NCBI GenBank assembly: GCA_963829505.1
Contig: CAWHIL010000003.1
Location: 496,001 to 560,000 of the forward strand
Length of the DNA: 64,000 nt
Reading direction: 5' to 3'
Source of the DNA: Roseiarcus sp963829505
GTDB lineage: Bacteria; Pseudomonadota; Alphaproteobacteria; Rhizobiales; Beijerinckiaceae
The notes under the pieces were generated by a model that worked only from the letters and a program-made list of their open reading frames with translations, did not search any database and was not told the DNA's origin. Both the position numbers and the translations under genes were made by a program. Shown here piece by piece: positions 17,927-26,275 of this stretch. Numbering within the stretch: the first letter of the stretch is position 1; every line of letters starts with the position of its first letter.

Positions 17927-18799
17927 TTACGCCGCGTGGGCTTTCACGGCCGCCGCGAAAACCTCGCGGGGGGACGTCGCGCCCGGAACGTGCTCCGCGC
18001 CCTCGAGCCCGAGGTCCATCCATCCCGCGTTGACAGCCTCAAACATGGCTTCGGCTGCGCCGGTGCGGCCCTTCGGAACGCCGAACTGCTCGAAGGCCGC
18101 CGGCCATTCGGCCCGCGGGATGGCGAAGGCCTTGACGTCGCGCTGCATCGCCTCGCCCAATTGCGCGGCCACTTCATCCGGGCTGACCATCGAACCGAGT
18201 TCGATGACCCGATGACCGGACCACGCCGGCCCGGTCAGAAGCTTTGCGGCCTCGGCGCCGATGTCGTTGGTCGCGACCATGGTCGATTTCCGGCTGGTCG
18301 GATTGTAGGTGACGGGCAGCGCGCCCCCCTCGGCGACATGCAGGCCGTAGAGGAAGTTCTCGAAGAACCCGCCGGCCCGCACAAAGGCGATCGGCAGCGT
18401 CAGGTCGCGAAAGCCCCGCTCGAGAAGCGACAGGGCCGTGATCATCCCGAGGCCGCTGGTTCTGTCGGCGCCCATCGACGAGAGCGCGACGACCCGCGGC
18501 GCCGGGACTTTGGTCAGCGCTTCGACATAGTTCGCGATGACGCCCCTGGCTTCCCTGAAATCCGGCGAGGGGGCCCAGACGGCAGGCAACATGACGAACG
18601 CGCCCTCGACGCCCTGGAGCGCCCGCTCGATGGCGGCCGCATCGTTCCAGTCGCCGTCGACCAGTTCGACGCCCTTCTCCGCCCAGCTTGCCGCCTTGGC
18701 GCGGTCGCGGACCAGCGCGCGCACCGCCTTGCCTTGCGCCAGCAATCGCCTTGCCGTTGCGCCGCCGACTTTTCCCGTAATTCCCATGACCAAAAACAT
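17927..18799 (-). CDS. NmrA/SDR-type NAD(P)-binding oxidoreductase or sensor
   Basis: A 290-residue protein of the atypical short-chain dehydrogenase group. The N-terminus FLVMGITGKVGGATARRLLAQG carries a TGxxGxxG-like cofactor loop, followed by VRALVRD and DGDWNDAAAIERAL; there is no classical YxxxK pair, as in NmrA and quinone reductase-like (QOR2, YtfG) members. It is divergent from an HxlR regulator at 18916, an arrangement often seen for quinone or electrophile-responsive reductases, so a quinone reductase or redox sensor role is inferred. Confidence 0.8.
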   Translation of the reverse strand: MFLVMGITGKVGGATARRLLAQGKAVRALVRDRAKAASWAEKGVELVDGDWNDAAAIERALQGVEGAFVMLPAVWAPSPDFREARGVIANYVEALTKVPAPRVVALSSMGADRTSGLGMITALSLLERGFRDLTLPIAFVRAGGFFENFLYGLHVAEGGALPVTYNPTSRKSTMVATNDIGAEAAKLLTGPAWSGHRVIELGSMVSPDEVAAQLGEAMQRDVKAFAIPRAEWPAAFEQFGVPKGRTGAAEAMFEAVNAGWMDLGLEGAEHVPGATSPREVFAAAVKAHAA

Positions 18800-18838
18800 G
18801 TGTTTTCTCCTCGCCACCGTTGGTCTATGATTGGGGGC

Positions 18839-18857
18839 AGGTCTCACCTAGAGACCT
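18839..18857. promoter_or_regulatory. Candidate HxlR operator in divergent promoter
   Basis: AGGTCTC and GAGACCT, separated by ACCTA, form an inverted repeat midway between the divergent oxidoreductase (start 18799) and HxlR-family gene (start 18916). Position and symmetry suit binding by the dimeric regulator. Confidence 0.5.
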
Positions 18858-18915
18858 TATTCCTGCGCCGCAAGGAGGCAGTTTTTTGTCACCAGGAGAG
18901 AGCCAGGGAACCCGT

Positions 18916-19326
18916 ATGAGCACCGCATCGAGCGCGATCGAGCGCTTCAGCCGATATCAATCGGACGACGCCCAGTCAGAGAGACCCGTACACTGCCCGG
19001 TGCGCGACGTGCTCGACCGTATAGGCGACAAATGGAGCATCCTGATGATCATGACGCTCGCGACGCGACCGCAGCGGTTCAGCGAGCTTCACCGCGCCAT
19101 CCGCGACATCTCCAAGCGCATGCTCACCCAGACGCTGCGCGATTTGGAGCGTGACGGACTGATCACCCGCCATGTCTTTCCAACCAAGCCGCCGAGCGTC
19201 GAATATCGTCTGGCGCCGCTCGGCCAATCCCTGCTGGAGCCGATGGCGAACCTGATCGATTGGGCCGACCGTCGCTATTCCGATATCCATTCGGCGCGCG
19301 CCCGCTTTGACGGCTCGCCAGGATGA
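18916..19326 (+). CDS. HxlR family winged-helix transcriptional regulator
   Basis: A 136-residue regulator. The family signature is complete: CPVRDVLDRIGDKWSILMIMTL, RFSELHRAI, ISKRMLTQTLRDLERDGLITR and the wing VEYRLAPLGQSL. The conserved Cys in CPVRDVL is the one oxidised by quinones or diamide in YodB/QorR-type members. The start at 18916 is chosen because the upstream in-frame sequence is not conserved. Its stop overlaps the GIY-YIG gene (ATGA). It likely controls itself and the divergent oxidoreductase. Confidence 0.9.
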   Translation: MSTASSAIERFSRYQSDDAQSERPVHCPVRDVLDRIGDKWSILMIMTLATRPQRFSELHRAIRDISKRMLTQTLRDLERDGLITRHVFPTKPPSVEYRLAPLGQSLLEPMANLIDWADRRYSDIHSARARFDGSPG

Positions 19327-19658
19327 AGCGGGACGACCGCAAGGCCGTCGTCGCGGCTTACAAGGAGCGCAAGGCGCAGGCCGGCGTTTATGTCGTCCGC
19401 TGCGCAGCGAGCGGCGAGCAATGGGTTGGAACCGCGCCCGATCTCGCGACCATCTGGACGCGCCGCACTTTCGCGCTTCGGCAGGGCGCCGACACGAACC
19501 GCGCGCTTTCTGCGGCCTGGAATGCGCATGGGGCTGACGGCTTCACCTTCGCCGTCCTCGAGGAACTCGACGCCGAAGCGCTGGAAGTCGGGCGCGACCG
19601 GACACTCAAGGAACGCCTCCAGCACTGGCGCGAGGCGCTCGGCGCGGCGGCCATGTGA
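19323..19658 (+). CDS. GIY-YIG family nuclease-like protein
   Basis: A 111-residue protein, found as a small stand-alone GIY-YIG protein in many Rhizobiales. After DRKAVVAAYKERK comes AGVYVVRCAASGEQWVG, corresponding to the GIY and YIG strands, then a conserved Arg/helix region (RTFALRQGADTNRALSAAWNAHG) and FTFAVLEELD with an acidic residue at the metal-site position. The role of this subgroup is unknown. Its ATG overlaps the stop of the HxlR gene, so the two are translated together. Confidence 0.8.
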   Translation: MKRDDRKAVVAAYKERKAQAGVYVVRCAASGEQWVGTAPDLATIWTRRTFALRQGADTNRALSAAWNAHGADGFTFAVLEELDAEALEVGRDRTLKERLQHWREALGAAAM

Positions 19659-19744
19659 CTCGCGCCGGCGGGGCAGGTCTCCATTCCACGGGGCGAACAA
19701 CCCCCAGCGCCGTCTCCTAAAGGTAAATAAAGTAATAACAGGAG

Positions 19745-19774
19745 TTGACACACGCAGATAGACTGGGGTATGCT
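19745..19774 (+). promoter_or_regulatory. Sigma70-like promoter for PEP-CTERM gene 2
   Basis: TTGACA (19745-19750), an 18-base spacer, then TATGCT (19769-19774), about 45 bases before the ATG at 19820. The surrounding sequence is AT-rich compared with its neighbours. Confidence 0.55.
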
Positions 19775-19819
19775 TCAATGCCCGCGGATTGACGGGATTG
19801 GTTGTGCTGGGAAACTTCC

Positions 19820-20404
19820 ATGTGCAATGCCCTGTTGAAAGCGGCCGGAGCAGCGCTGGCTATCGCAAGCATCGCGACCACGGCCCGTGCGTCAACTGTA
19901 ATAACCTTCGACGATCTTGCTTCAGGCACTTTGGTCAGCACTCAGTATTCCTCCGAGAATGTCTTGTTTGGTGGGGATCCGACAGTTCTCACCTCCCCGG
20001 ACTATAATTATACAGATTACCCTCCGGTCAGCGAGCCAAACGTCGTCTACAGCCCGAGTGACGGCTTTATCGACGTCATGCCGGGCGCCGGCGTCTTTTC
20101 GAGCGTCGGCGCCTATGCCTCGGTTGGCAGTGGCCCGCTGACCCTGACGCTTTACGACGCGGCCAACAATGTCATCGGGACGACGTCGATTGGGGTCAGC
20201 CTGGGCTTTTCCACGTTTATCGGGCTTTCCGCCGCCGGCATCGCGCGCGCCGAATTCACTGGAGCGTCGGATTACTTCACCCTCGACAATGTGACGGTGT
20301 CCTCGGTTCCTGAGGCCTCGACCTGGACCATGGTGCTCGTCAGCTTCGTCGGCCTCGGCATCGTGGGCGCCAGCGCGCGCCGCACGAGGGGCGCGACCGC
20401 GTGA
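19820..20404 (+). CDS. PEP-CTERM sorted exported protein 2
   Basis: A 194-residue exported protein: signal peptide MCNALLKAAGAALAIASIA, a beta-rich body starting STVITFDDLASGTLVSTQYSSENVLFGG, which resembles the surface-protein fold of many PEP-CTERM proteins, and the sorting tail PEASTWTMVLVSFVGLGIVGASARR. The body is richer in Thr, Ser and Tyr and lower in GC than neighbouring genes. The start at 19820 follows a good promoter but has only a weak ribosome-binding site. Exosortase and the polysaccharide genes normally linked with it are not in this window. Confidence 0.85.
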   Translation: MCNALLKAAGAALAIASIATTARASTVITFDDLASGTLVSTQYSSENVLFGGDPTVLTSPDYNYTDYPPVSEPNVVYSPSDGFIDVMPGAGVFSSVGAYASVGSGPLTLTLYDAANNVIGTTSIGVSLGFSTFIGLSAAGIARAEFTGASDYFTLDNVTVSSVPEASTWTMVLVSFVGLGIVGASARRTRGATA

Positions 20405-20446
20405 GCGCGCCGCCGCGCGCCGTCTGACGACGCGCGGACGAGCCGG

Positions 20447-20749
20447 TCAACCGCCTTCGGCCGCCTTCCTCAGCGCCTCGTTCATGCGCCGCTGCCAGCC
20501 CGGCCCCTTCGCCTTGAACGCCTCGATGACGGACCGGTCGAGGCGCAGGCTGACGAGCTGCTTCGTCGGCGCCTTTTGCCTGCCTCGCGCGCGCCGGACG
20601 CTCGCCGCGAGTTCGGGAAAAGCCTCGGCGAAAGGCTTCGCCGCCGCCATCTCCTCGGCGGTGAATTCCGGAGAATTCGCGACGTCGTCCATGTCCGCCT
20701 TCGCATAGCCCCGTGCCAGCGCGGCGGCTTTCGACGCCTTACTCCGCAT
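20447..20749 (-). CDS. BrnA-like antitoxin (no BrnT partner seen)
   Basis: A 100-residue protein with the BrnA family pattern: an N-terminal acidic/Pro region (DDVANSPEFTAEEMAAAKPF) and a C-terminal ribbon-helix-helix part KQLVSLRLDRSVIEAFKAKGPGWQRRMNEALRKA. BrnA normally neutralises the RNase BrnT encoded just upstream. Here the upstream side is occupied by an inverted repeat (20784-20845) and the acyl-CoA synthetase, so the toxin gene is missing. AAGGAG before the ATG at 20749 supports the start. Confidence 0.8.
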   Translation of the reverse strand: MRSKASKAAALARGYAKADMDDVANSPEFTAEEMAAAKPFAEAFPELAASVRRARGRQKAPTKQLVSLRLDRSVIEAFKAKGPGWQRRMNEALRKAAEGG

Positions 20750-20783
20750 TGAACAAGCTCCTTCCGATACGCCCGGGCGCGTT

Positions 20784-20845
20784 TCACCACAAAAGGACAC
20801 CAAGACCACAAAGACCTTCGTGCCCTTCGCGTCCTTTGTGGTGAA
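20784..20845. repeat. Inverted repeat with TTCACCACAAA/TTTGTGGTGAA ends
   Basis: TTCACCACAAAAGGAC and GTCCTTTGTGGTGAA face each other around a core with ACCACAAAGACCTTCGTG and CCTTCGCG. The element at 27031-27100 has the same motifs with arms facing the other way. It is a known kind of dispersed proteobacterial intergenic repeat. Confidence 0.7.
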
Positions 20846-20897
20846 CGAGGATCGGTCTAAAAGACCCGCAAATCAGCCCCCCCCCGCGAGTCCGCCC

Positions 20898-22611
20898 ATG
20901 GCCAGCCTCAACGCCCCCCTGCCGCCGCGCCACGATCCGCCGACCTTCCGCGAGGCGCGCGATCTGCTGCTCTCGCTCGACGACCGCTACATGGCCGCCA
21001 AGACCCAGTTCGTCTGGCCGAGGCCCAAGACCTTCAACTGGGCGCTCGACTGGTTCGACGCCGAGCTTGCGGCCGGCGAGCATGGCCAGAACCTCGCGCT
21101 GAAAGTCATCGGCCCGACCGTCGAGACGCGCAGCTTCGCCGACCTTTCGCTGGCCTCGTCGCGCCTCGCCAATGGCCTGCGCGGCGCCGGCGCCAAGCGC
21201 GGCGACCGGCTCCTGATGATGCTCGGCACGACCCCGGAACTCTGGGTGACCATCCTCGCCGCGATCAAGCTCGGCCTCGTGCTCATCCCCGCGACCCCGC
21301 AGCTTGGCGAGGCGGACGTCGCCGACCGCATCGAGCGCGGCCGGGCGAAGTTCATCGTGGCGCACGCCGAGGACGCGCCGAAATTCGCCGGCTCGAGCGA
21401 GAGCGCCGTGCGCATCGCCATCGGCGCCGCCCCCGACGGCTGGCGGCCGTTCGCCTCGCTCATGCATATCAATCCGCGCTTCGCCCCGGACGGTCCGACC
21501 AACGCCGACGATCCGATGCTGATCTATTTCACCTCGGGCACCACGGCGCGGGCGAAGCTCGTCGTCCACAGCCACGCGAGCTATCCGATCGGCCATCTCT
21601 CGACCATGTACGGCCTCGGGCTTCGGCCGCTCGACGTGCATCTCAACATCTCCTCGCCCGGCTGGGCTAAGCACGCCTGGTCGAGCGTGTTCGCGCCGTG
21701 GAACGCGGGCGCAGCCGTCGTCGCGCTCGCCGGCCGGTTCGAGCCGCGGATCGCCCTCGACGCGCTCGCCGCCCACGACGTCACGACATTCTGCGCGCCG
21801 CCGACCGTGTGGCGGATGCTGATCCAGGAGGATCTCGCGTCGTGGCCGGTTCGCCTGCGCGAGGCGGCCTCGGCCGGCGAGCCGCTCAACCCCGAGGTGA
21901 TCGACCGGGTGCGCAAGGCCTGGGGCCTGACGATCCGCGACTCTTACGGCCAGACCGAGACGACCATGATGGTCGCCAACTCGCCCGGCCAGAAGGTCGT
22001 CGAGGGGTCGATGGGCCGCGCGCTGCCGGGCTGGCGGGTGGCGCTGCTCGATTCCGACGGGCTCGAGGGCGACATGGGCGAGATCGCGCTGCCGCTTCGG
22101 CCGCGCGCCGCCGGAACTCATGGGCGGCTACGCCGACGACCGCGGCGACCTCAAGGCGCTCGAAGGCGCCTGGTACCGCACCGGCGACGTCGCCTCGCGC
22201 GACGCCGAGGGCTACCTTACCTTCATCGGCCGGGCCGACGACGTGTTCAAGTCGAGCGACTACCGCATAAGCCCGTTCGAACTCGAAAGCGTGCTGATCG
22301 AGCACGAGGCGGTGATGGAGGCCGCTGTCGTGCCGCAGCCCGATCCCATGCGCCACACGGTCGCCAAAGCCTACATCACGCTCGCCGCCGGCCACGCGCC
22401 CGACGACGCGACCGCAGGCTCGATCTTCGCCCACGTCCGCGCGCGCCTCTCGCCCTTCAAGCGCATCCGCCGCATCGAATTCGCCGACCTGCCGAAGACC
22501 GTGTCCGGCAAAATCCGCCGCGTCGAACTCCGCGCCCGCGAGACCGAGCGGGCCGGGAAGGGCGAGGCGGCGGCGCACGAGTTCCGCATCGAGGATTTCG
22601 CAGAGGGGTGA
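20898..22611 (+). CDS. Acyl-CoA synthetase, AMP-forming (apparent frameshift)
   Basis: An ATP-dependent acyl/acetyl-CoA ligase of the ANL superfamily, 570 residues when corrected. Motifs: LIYFTSGTTARAKLVVHSH (P-loop), SYGQTETTMMVAN (adenine-binding), the GDVASRDAEGYLTFIGRADDVFKSSDYRISPFELES hinge and C-domain, and PKTVSGKIRRVELR with the catalytic Lys. It resembles medium-chain/AcsA-like synthetases, but substrate length cannot be assigned. The frame breaks at 22114-22119, which reads GAACTC; reading GACTC gives PAGLMGGYADDRG without a gap. All motifs on both sides are intact, so a sequence error is likely. The start at 20898 excludes the repeat-derived 5' extension. Confidence 0.88.
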
Positions 22612-22765
22612 GCGGGCGTCCGTCATCGCGAGGAGCCCGCAGGGCGACGCGGCGATCCAGACGTCGCATGGCCGACGCATCACGGCGCCTGGATCGCCAC
22701 GCTTCGCTCGGACGACGACGAAACCGCGTGCCGATCCCGGCGCTGGCCTTGCCCGATATGATCAT

Positions 22766-22781
22766 AATAACTATAGTTATT
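22766..22781. promoter_or_regulatory. Perfect 16-bp palindrome upstream of toxin-antitoxin pair 1
   Basis: AATAACTATAGTTATT is an AT-rich perfect palindrome in a GC-rich setting, 16 bases before the toxin start. It is a strong candidate operator for autoregulation by the helix-turn-helix antitoxin encoded second in the operon. Confidence 0.6.
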
Positions 22782-22797
22782 CCGACTGGGGAGACAT

Positions 22798-23166
22798 GTG
22801 CCGGTCTACAAAACCAAGTCCTTCGCCCGCTTTGCGCGGAATGAAGGGATCGGCGACCGGAGCCTCATGCAGGCGATCGAGCGCGCGGACAAAGGGCTGG
22901 TCGACGCCGATCTTGGCAGAGACCTGATCAAGCAGCGCGTGGCTCGGCAAGGGCAGGGGAGGAGCGGCGGCTACCGGGTCCTGATCGCGTATCGGAGGCA
23001 ATCGTTCTCCCTGTTCCTCTACGGCTTCGGCAAGAGCGACAGGGACAATCTCGACGCGAAGGAACTGAGGATCGTGCAGGAACTGGCCGAGATCTGGCTG
23101 AAAGCAAGCTCGACGGCCATTGAAAGCGCTTTGGCGATTGGACATCTGATCGAGGTGAGGCCATGA
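22798..23166 (+). CDS. RelE/HigB-type toxin (pair 1)
   Basis: A 122-residue member of the type II RelE-like toxin family that precedes a helix-turn-helix antitoxin. The family lead FKTKxFARFARxE appears as YKTKSFARFARNEGI, followed by LVDADLGRDLIKQRVARQGQGRSGGYRVLIAYRRQ and FLYGFGKSDRDN. The GTG start has GGGGAG five bases upstream. Its stop overlaps the antitoxin ATG. A second, shortened copy of this toxin is at 26583-26963. The expected activity is ribosome-dependent mRNA cleavage, by family analogy. Confidence 0.85.
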   Translation: MPVYKTKSFARFARNEGIGDRSLMQAIERADKGLVDADLGRDLIKQRVARQGQGRSGGYRVLIAYRRQSFSLFLYGFGKSDRDNLDAKELRIVQELAEIWLKASSTAIESALAIGHLIEVRP

Positions 23167-23510
23167 CGAAGGACAGAACGACCGCGCGGGAAAGGGCGCG
23201 CTTCGCCGCCGAGATGGCCGAGAGCTTCCGCGATCTTCGCGATCTCGGCCTCATTGACGAGGCCACGCACAAGCGGACGCTGCGCGATCTTCAGATCGAC
23301 GAAAGCGCGCCGCCGATCGTTCCAATGACCGGCGCGGACATTCGGGCGCTGCGCGAGCGCGCCAATGTAAGCCAGGCCTACCTCGCAAAGTACCTGAACC
23401 TGACGCCCGCACACGTGTCGAAGTTGGAACGGGGCGACGTGCATCCGAGCGGCGCCCTGCTCGCCATGCTGAACGTGATCCGGCGCCGGGGGCTCGAAGC
23501 CATCCTATAG
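23163..23510 (+). CDS. XRE/HigA-type antitoxin (pair 1)
   Basis: A 115-residue DNA-binding antitoxin. An N-terminal helical stretch is followed by a Cro/CI helix-turn-helix: MTGADIRALRERANVSQAYLAKYLNLTPAHVSKLERGDVHPSGALLAMLNVIRRRGLEAIL. The toxin-first order and ATGA overlap match HigBA-like operons. It likely binds the palindrome at 22766-22781. Confidence 0.88.
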   Translation: MTKDRTTARERARFAAEMAESFRDLRDLGLIDEATHKRTLRDLQIDESAPPIVPMTGADIRALRERANVSQAYLAKYLNLTPAHVSKLERGDVHPSGALLAMLNVIRRRGLEAIL

Positions 23511-23651
23511 CGCGCGGCGTTCGGTCCCTTGCGACCGCCACAGGCGCCTCTGAGGTGGGGCTGTGACAACGACAATCTACCGGACGAGAAGTGGCGCAGC
23601 GTTCATGCAGGTGGCGAGCGCCAGATAGAGCATGAGAGCGCAGAGCAGGCA

Positions 23652-23927
23652 TCAGCCAATGGATACCTGTGAAAACAATATGGTGTGTTTTTTCGAACGG
23701 GTCGCCAGGTAACCCATCCAGGCGGCAGCCAGCGCGGACATCAGCAGCAGTCCATACGCACCCTCATTGCGGCCGCCGCCCGTTATCGATCCCGAGCACT
23801 TGGCGCTAACCGGTGTGATGAGCATCGCCGCCATGAGATCAGCCACGAGAATTCCCGCGCAGACGCTCCCCGCCAATTTCGTGACTCTGCCGGGATCGTA
23901 GTGCGGAAGCTTCGGGCGCTCGTCCAT
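23652..23927 (-). CDS. Small two-helix membrane protein, hypothetical
   Basis: A 91-residue protein, not recognised. A charged N-terminus (MDERPKLPHYDPGRVTK) leads to a first hydrophobic helix (LAGSVCAGILVADLMAAMLI), a Gly-rich loop with one Cys, and a second helix (AYGLLLMSALAAAWMGYLAT) before a basic tail. The two helices and loop look like a genuine membrane protein rather than a chance frame, but there is no clear ribosome-binding site. Confidence 0.5.
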   Translation of the reverse strand: MDERPKLPHYDPGRVTKLAGSVCAGILVADLMAAMLITPVSAKCSGSITGGGRNEGAYGLLLMSALAAAWMGYLATRSKKHTILFSQVSIG

Positions 23928-24067
23928 GACGGCGCGGTCTTATCAAATTCGCCGCCAGCGAGGCGCCCCCACCCGTTGCCCACGCAAAGGTTTCATGCCC
24001 AAATGGCGAGAAGCCTCGGCGGCCGCCATTTCGGCGAAGCGCGCTCCAAGGGCGGGAGGGACACGCC

Positions 24068-24592
24068 ATGGTCCGGTTGGGTTTCGCAGCCATCGTCCTC
24101 GGCGCGGCGCTCTGCGCCGTCCCGGCCTTCGCCGCCGACAATTCGGCCATCGAGCGCGGCAAGTATCTCGCGACGCTCGGCGGCTGCGACGACTGCCACA
24201 CGCCCGGCTATTTCCTCGGCAAGCCCGATTTCGCCCACGCCCTTTCCGGCTCCGACGTCGGCTTCGCCATTCCGGGCGTCGGCGCCTTCGTCGCCCCGAA
24301 CCTCACGCCCGACAAGACGACCGGCCTCGGGAACTGGACGGACGAGCAGATCATCGCGGCGTTCACCAAGGGCGTCCGCCCCGATGGGCGCAATCTCGCG
24401 CCGATCATGCCGTGGCGGGCGCTCGCCTCGCTCACCCCCGACGACGCGAAGGCGATCGTCGCGTATCTGAGAAGCCTGCCGCCCGTCGCCCACGCCGTGC
24501 CTGGCCCGTTCGGCCCGAACGAAACGCCGACCACCCTCGTGATGGCCGTCGTGCCGGGCGAAGCCTTCGCGCGGATGACGAGCCCGAAATAA
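24068..24592 (+). CDS. Monoheme cytochrome c, exported
   Basis: A 174-residue periplasmic protein: signal MVRLGFAAIVLGAALCAVPAFA, then GKYLATLGGCDDCHTPGYF with the heme motif CDDCH, and the SPNLTPD-type segment APNLTPDKTTGLGNWTDEQIIAAFTKGVRPDGR followed by LAPIMPW with the probable Met ligand. This layout is that of the small cytochromes that accept electrons from membrane or periplasmic dehydrogenases. No dehydrogenase is adjacent. It is followed by an exported SnoaL-like protein. Confidence 0.88.
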   Translation: MVRLGFAAIVLGAALCAVPAFAADNSAIERGKYLATLGGCDDCHTPGYFLGKPDFAHALSGSDVGFAIPGVGAFVAPNLTPDKTTGLGNWTDEQIIAAFTKGVRPDGRNLAPIMPWRALASLTPDDAKAIVAYLRSLPPVAHAVPGPFGPNETPTTLVMAVVPGEAFARMTSPK

Positions 24593-24689
24593 GCCTTTGG
24601 AGAATTGAACCGGACCGGCTCCTGCCGGGTTCTTAAAGCGCTTTTGAGAGCGAGGGCGGATTTCGCCGCCGCCAGGAGGAGCGCCGATC

Positions 24690-25163
24690 ATGCGACGCAG
24701 GACATTTCTCTTGAGCGCGGCGGCGGCCGCTGCGGCGCCCGGCGCGGCCCGCGCCGCCGACGCGTCGATCGCGCATAAATTCGCCGACGCGCTGAACGCC
24801 CACGATCTCAAGGCGTTCGAGGCGCTCTTCGCCGACGGCTACGTCAACCATCAGGCGAGCGCCGCGGCCCCGCCGCCCGCCGGCCTCAGCGCCAAGGCCG
24901 CGACCGTCTCCTTCTTCGCCGCCCGCCTCAAGGCGATGCCCGACCTCAAGGTGACGATCGAAGTGACGGTCGCCGAGGACGACCGGGTGGCGGCGAGCTT
25001 CCGCTACGAGGGGGCGCAGGAGGGCGCCTATTACGGCCTCGAACCGAGCCACAAGCGGCTGAGCTTCACCTCCTGCGACATTTTCCGCATCGCCGATGGG
25101 CGCATCGTCGAACATTGGGGTATGGGTGACATCGCCGGGATCGTCGCGGAGATTCGGGGATAG
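24690..25163 (+). CDS. Exported SnoaL/ester cyclase-like (NTF2-fold) protein
   Basis: A 157-residue protein with a Tat-like signal (MRRRTFLLSAAAAAAAPGAARA) and an NTF2-fold domain of the SnoaL-like polyketide cyclase type: FADALNAHDLKAFEALFADGYVNHQ, a middle strand set, and CDIFRIADGRIVEHWGMGDIAGI at the end. These domains bind small hydrophobic ligands. The gene abuts a small membrane protein gene whose GTG follows its stop directly, so the two form an operon. The substrate is unknown. Confidence 0.78.
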   Translation: MRRRTFLLSAAAAAAAPGAARAADASIAHKFADALNAHDLKAFEALFADGYVNHQASAAAPPPAGLSAKAATVSFFAARLKAMPDLKVTIEVTVAEDDRVAASFRYEGAQEGAYYGLEPSHKRLSFTSCDIFRIADGRIVEHWGMGDIAGIVAEIRG

Positions 25164-25523
25164 GTGACGGGCATGGTCTGGGGCGTTCTGATCGCGTGCG
25201 GCGTGGCGCTGTGGGCTACCGCCGGCGGCGTCTACGCCATCGGGCGCGAGATCTGGCCGGCCGAAATGCCCGAGGCCGTGCGCCTCGCGACGGCGCCGGC
25301 CATCGCTTCCGCCATGACGGTCGCGCACAAGATCGCCGGGCCGGAGTTTTCCGCCTTCGGCCGGGCGGCGGCCCTGACCCTGATCGTCGTCGCCCTCGAT
25401 GCGGCCGTGCTCGGGCCGCGGATCGACGGGGACAGGGCGTTCTTCCGCAGCCGCATCACCTGGGCGACCTTCGGGGCGATTTTCGTCGCAAGCTGGATCA
25501 CCGGAATCTTCTCCCCCGTATAG
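25164..25523 (+). CDS. Small membrane protein, hypothetical
   Basis: A 119-residue protein with about four hydrophobic segments (VWGVLIACGVALWATAGGVYAIG; ATAPAIASAMTV; ALTLIVVALDAAVLGP; WATFGAIFVASWITGIF). GTG at 25164 follows the previous stop with no gap; ATG at 25173 is another possible start. No family was recognised. It is probably co-translated with the SnoaL-like protein. Confidence 0.6.
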   Translation: MTGMVWGVLIACGVALWATAGGVYAIGREIWPAEMPEAVRLATAPAIASAMTVAHKIAGPEFSAFGRAAALTLIVVALDAAVLGPRIDGDRAFFRSRITWATFGAIFVASWITGIFSPV

Positions 25524-25524
25524 A

Positions 25525-25572
25525 CCCTCTCCCTCAGGGAGAGGGAAGCCGCCGAAGGCGGCAGGGTGAGGG
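25525..25572. repeat. Palindromic intergenic repeat CCCTCTCCCT/GGGAGAGGG
   Basis: A CCCTCTCCCT-CA-GGGAGAGGG hairpin followed by GCCGCC-GAA-GGCGGC and AGGGTGAGGG. It is a relative of the 3789-3892 elements, two bases after the membrane protein stop. Confidence 0.7.
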
Positions 25573-25651
25573 CCTGCGACATGGCTGCTTGCCCGCGGCG
25601 GCGACGCGCGGGATAAGCGCGCTTTCTGCTCCCGGGCCCGAGATCCGTCCG

Positions 25652-26260
25652 ATGTTCACCGGAATTGTCAGCGACGTCGGAGAAGTCGTTGAGATCGTTC
25701 GTTTCACCGACCGGAATCGGCTCGCAATCGCCAGCCGCTTCGACCCGGCCGGAATCGCGCTCGGCGCCTCGATCGCCAACGCCGGCGTCTGCCTGACGGC
25801 GGTCGAGGCGGCGCCCTTTGCGGGCGGCGCGCGCATCGTCTTCGACGTCGGCGCCGAGACGCTCGCCGTCACGACGCTCGGCGCGTGGGTTGAGGGGGCG
25901 AAGGTCAACCTCGAACGATCACTGAGAGTTGGCGACGAACTCGGCGGCCACATGGTCAGCGGCCATGTCGACGGCGTCGCGGAGATCGTCGCGCGCCGCG
26001 ATTTCGACGGCATGGCGCACTTCACCCTGCGCGCGCCGGCGGCGCTGGCGAAGTTCATCGCCGTCAAGGGCTCGGTCGCCCTCGACGGAACCTCGCTCAC
26101 CGTCAACGCGGTCGCCGGCGACACGTTCGAGGTCCTGCTAATCCCCCACACGCTCGCCGTCACGACCTGGGGCGAGCGGCGCGCCGGCGACCGCGTCAAC
26201 ATCGAGGTCGACACGATGGCCCGCTACGCCGCCCGCCTGATGGAGGCGCAGACTTCCTGA
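25652..26260 (+). CDS. ribE: Riboflavin synthase, alpha chain
   Basis: Converts two 6,7-dimethyl-8-ribityllumazine molecules into riboflavin and a pyrimidine. It has 202 residues in two lumazine-binding repeats. Repeat 1 starts MFTGIVSDVGEVVEI and contains ANAGVCLTAV; repeat 2 starts GGHMVSGHVDGVAEI and contains VALDGTSLTVNAV. Repeat 1 has ANAGVCLT where the family usually has DGVCLT. No FMN riboswitch features were recognised upstream. Other rib genes are not in this window. Confidence 0.95.
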   Translation: MFTGIVSDVGEVVEIVRFTDRNRLAIASRFDPAGIALGASIANAGVCLTAVEAAPFAGGARIVFDVGAETLAVTTLGAWVEGAKVNLERSLRVGDELGGHMVSGHVDGVAEIVARRDFDGMAHFTLRAPAALAKFIAVKGSVALDGTSLTVNAVAGDTFEVLLIPHTLAVTTWGERRAGDRVNIEVDTMARYAARLMEAQTS

Positions 26261-26275
26261 TCTTCGTGAATCTTC

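Noticed and set aside
25573..25651. FMN riboswitch before riboflavin synthase
   Set aside because: The leader is under 80 bases after the repeat and lacks the conserved RFN-element words, so there is no room or signal for it.
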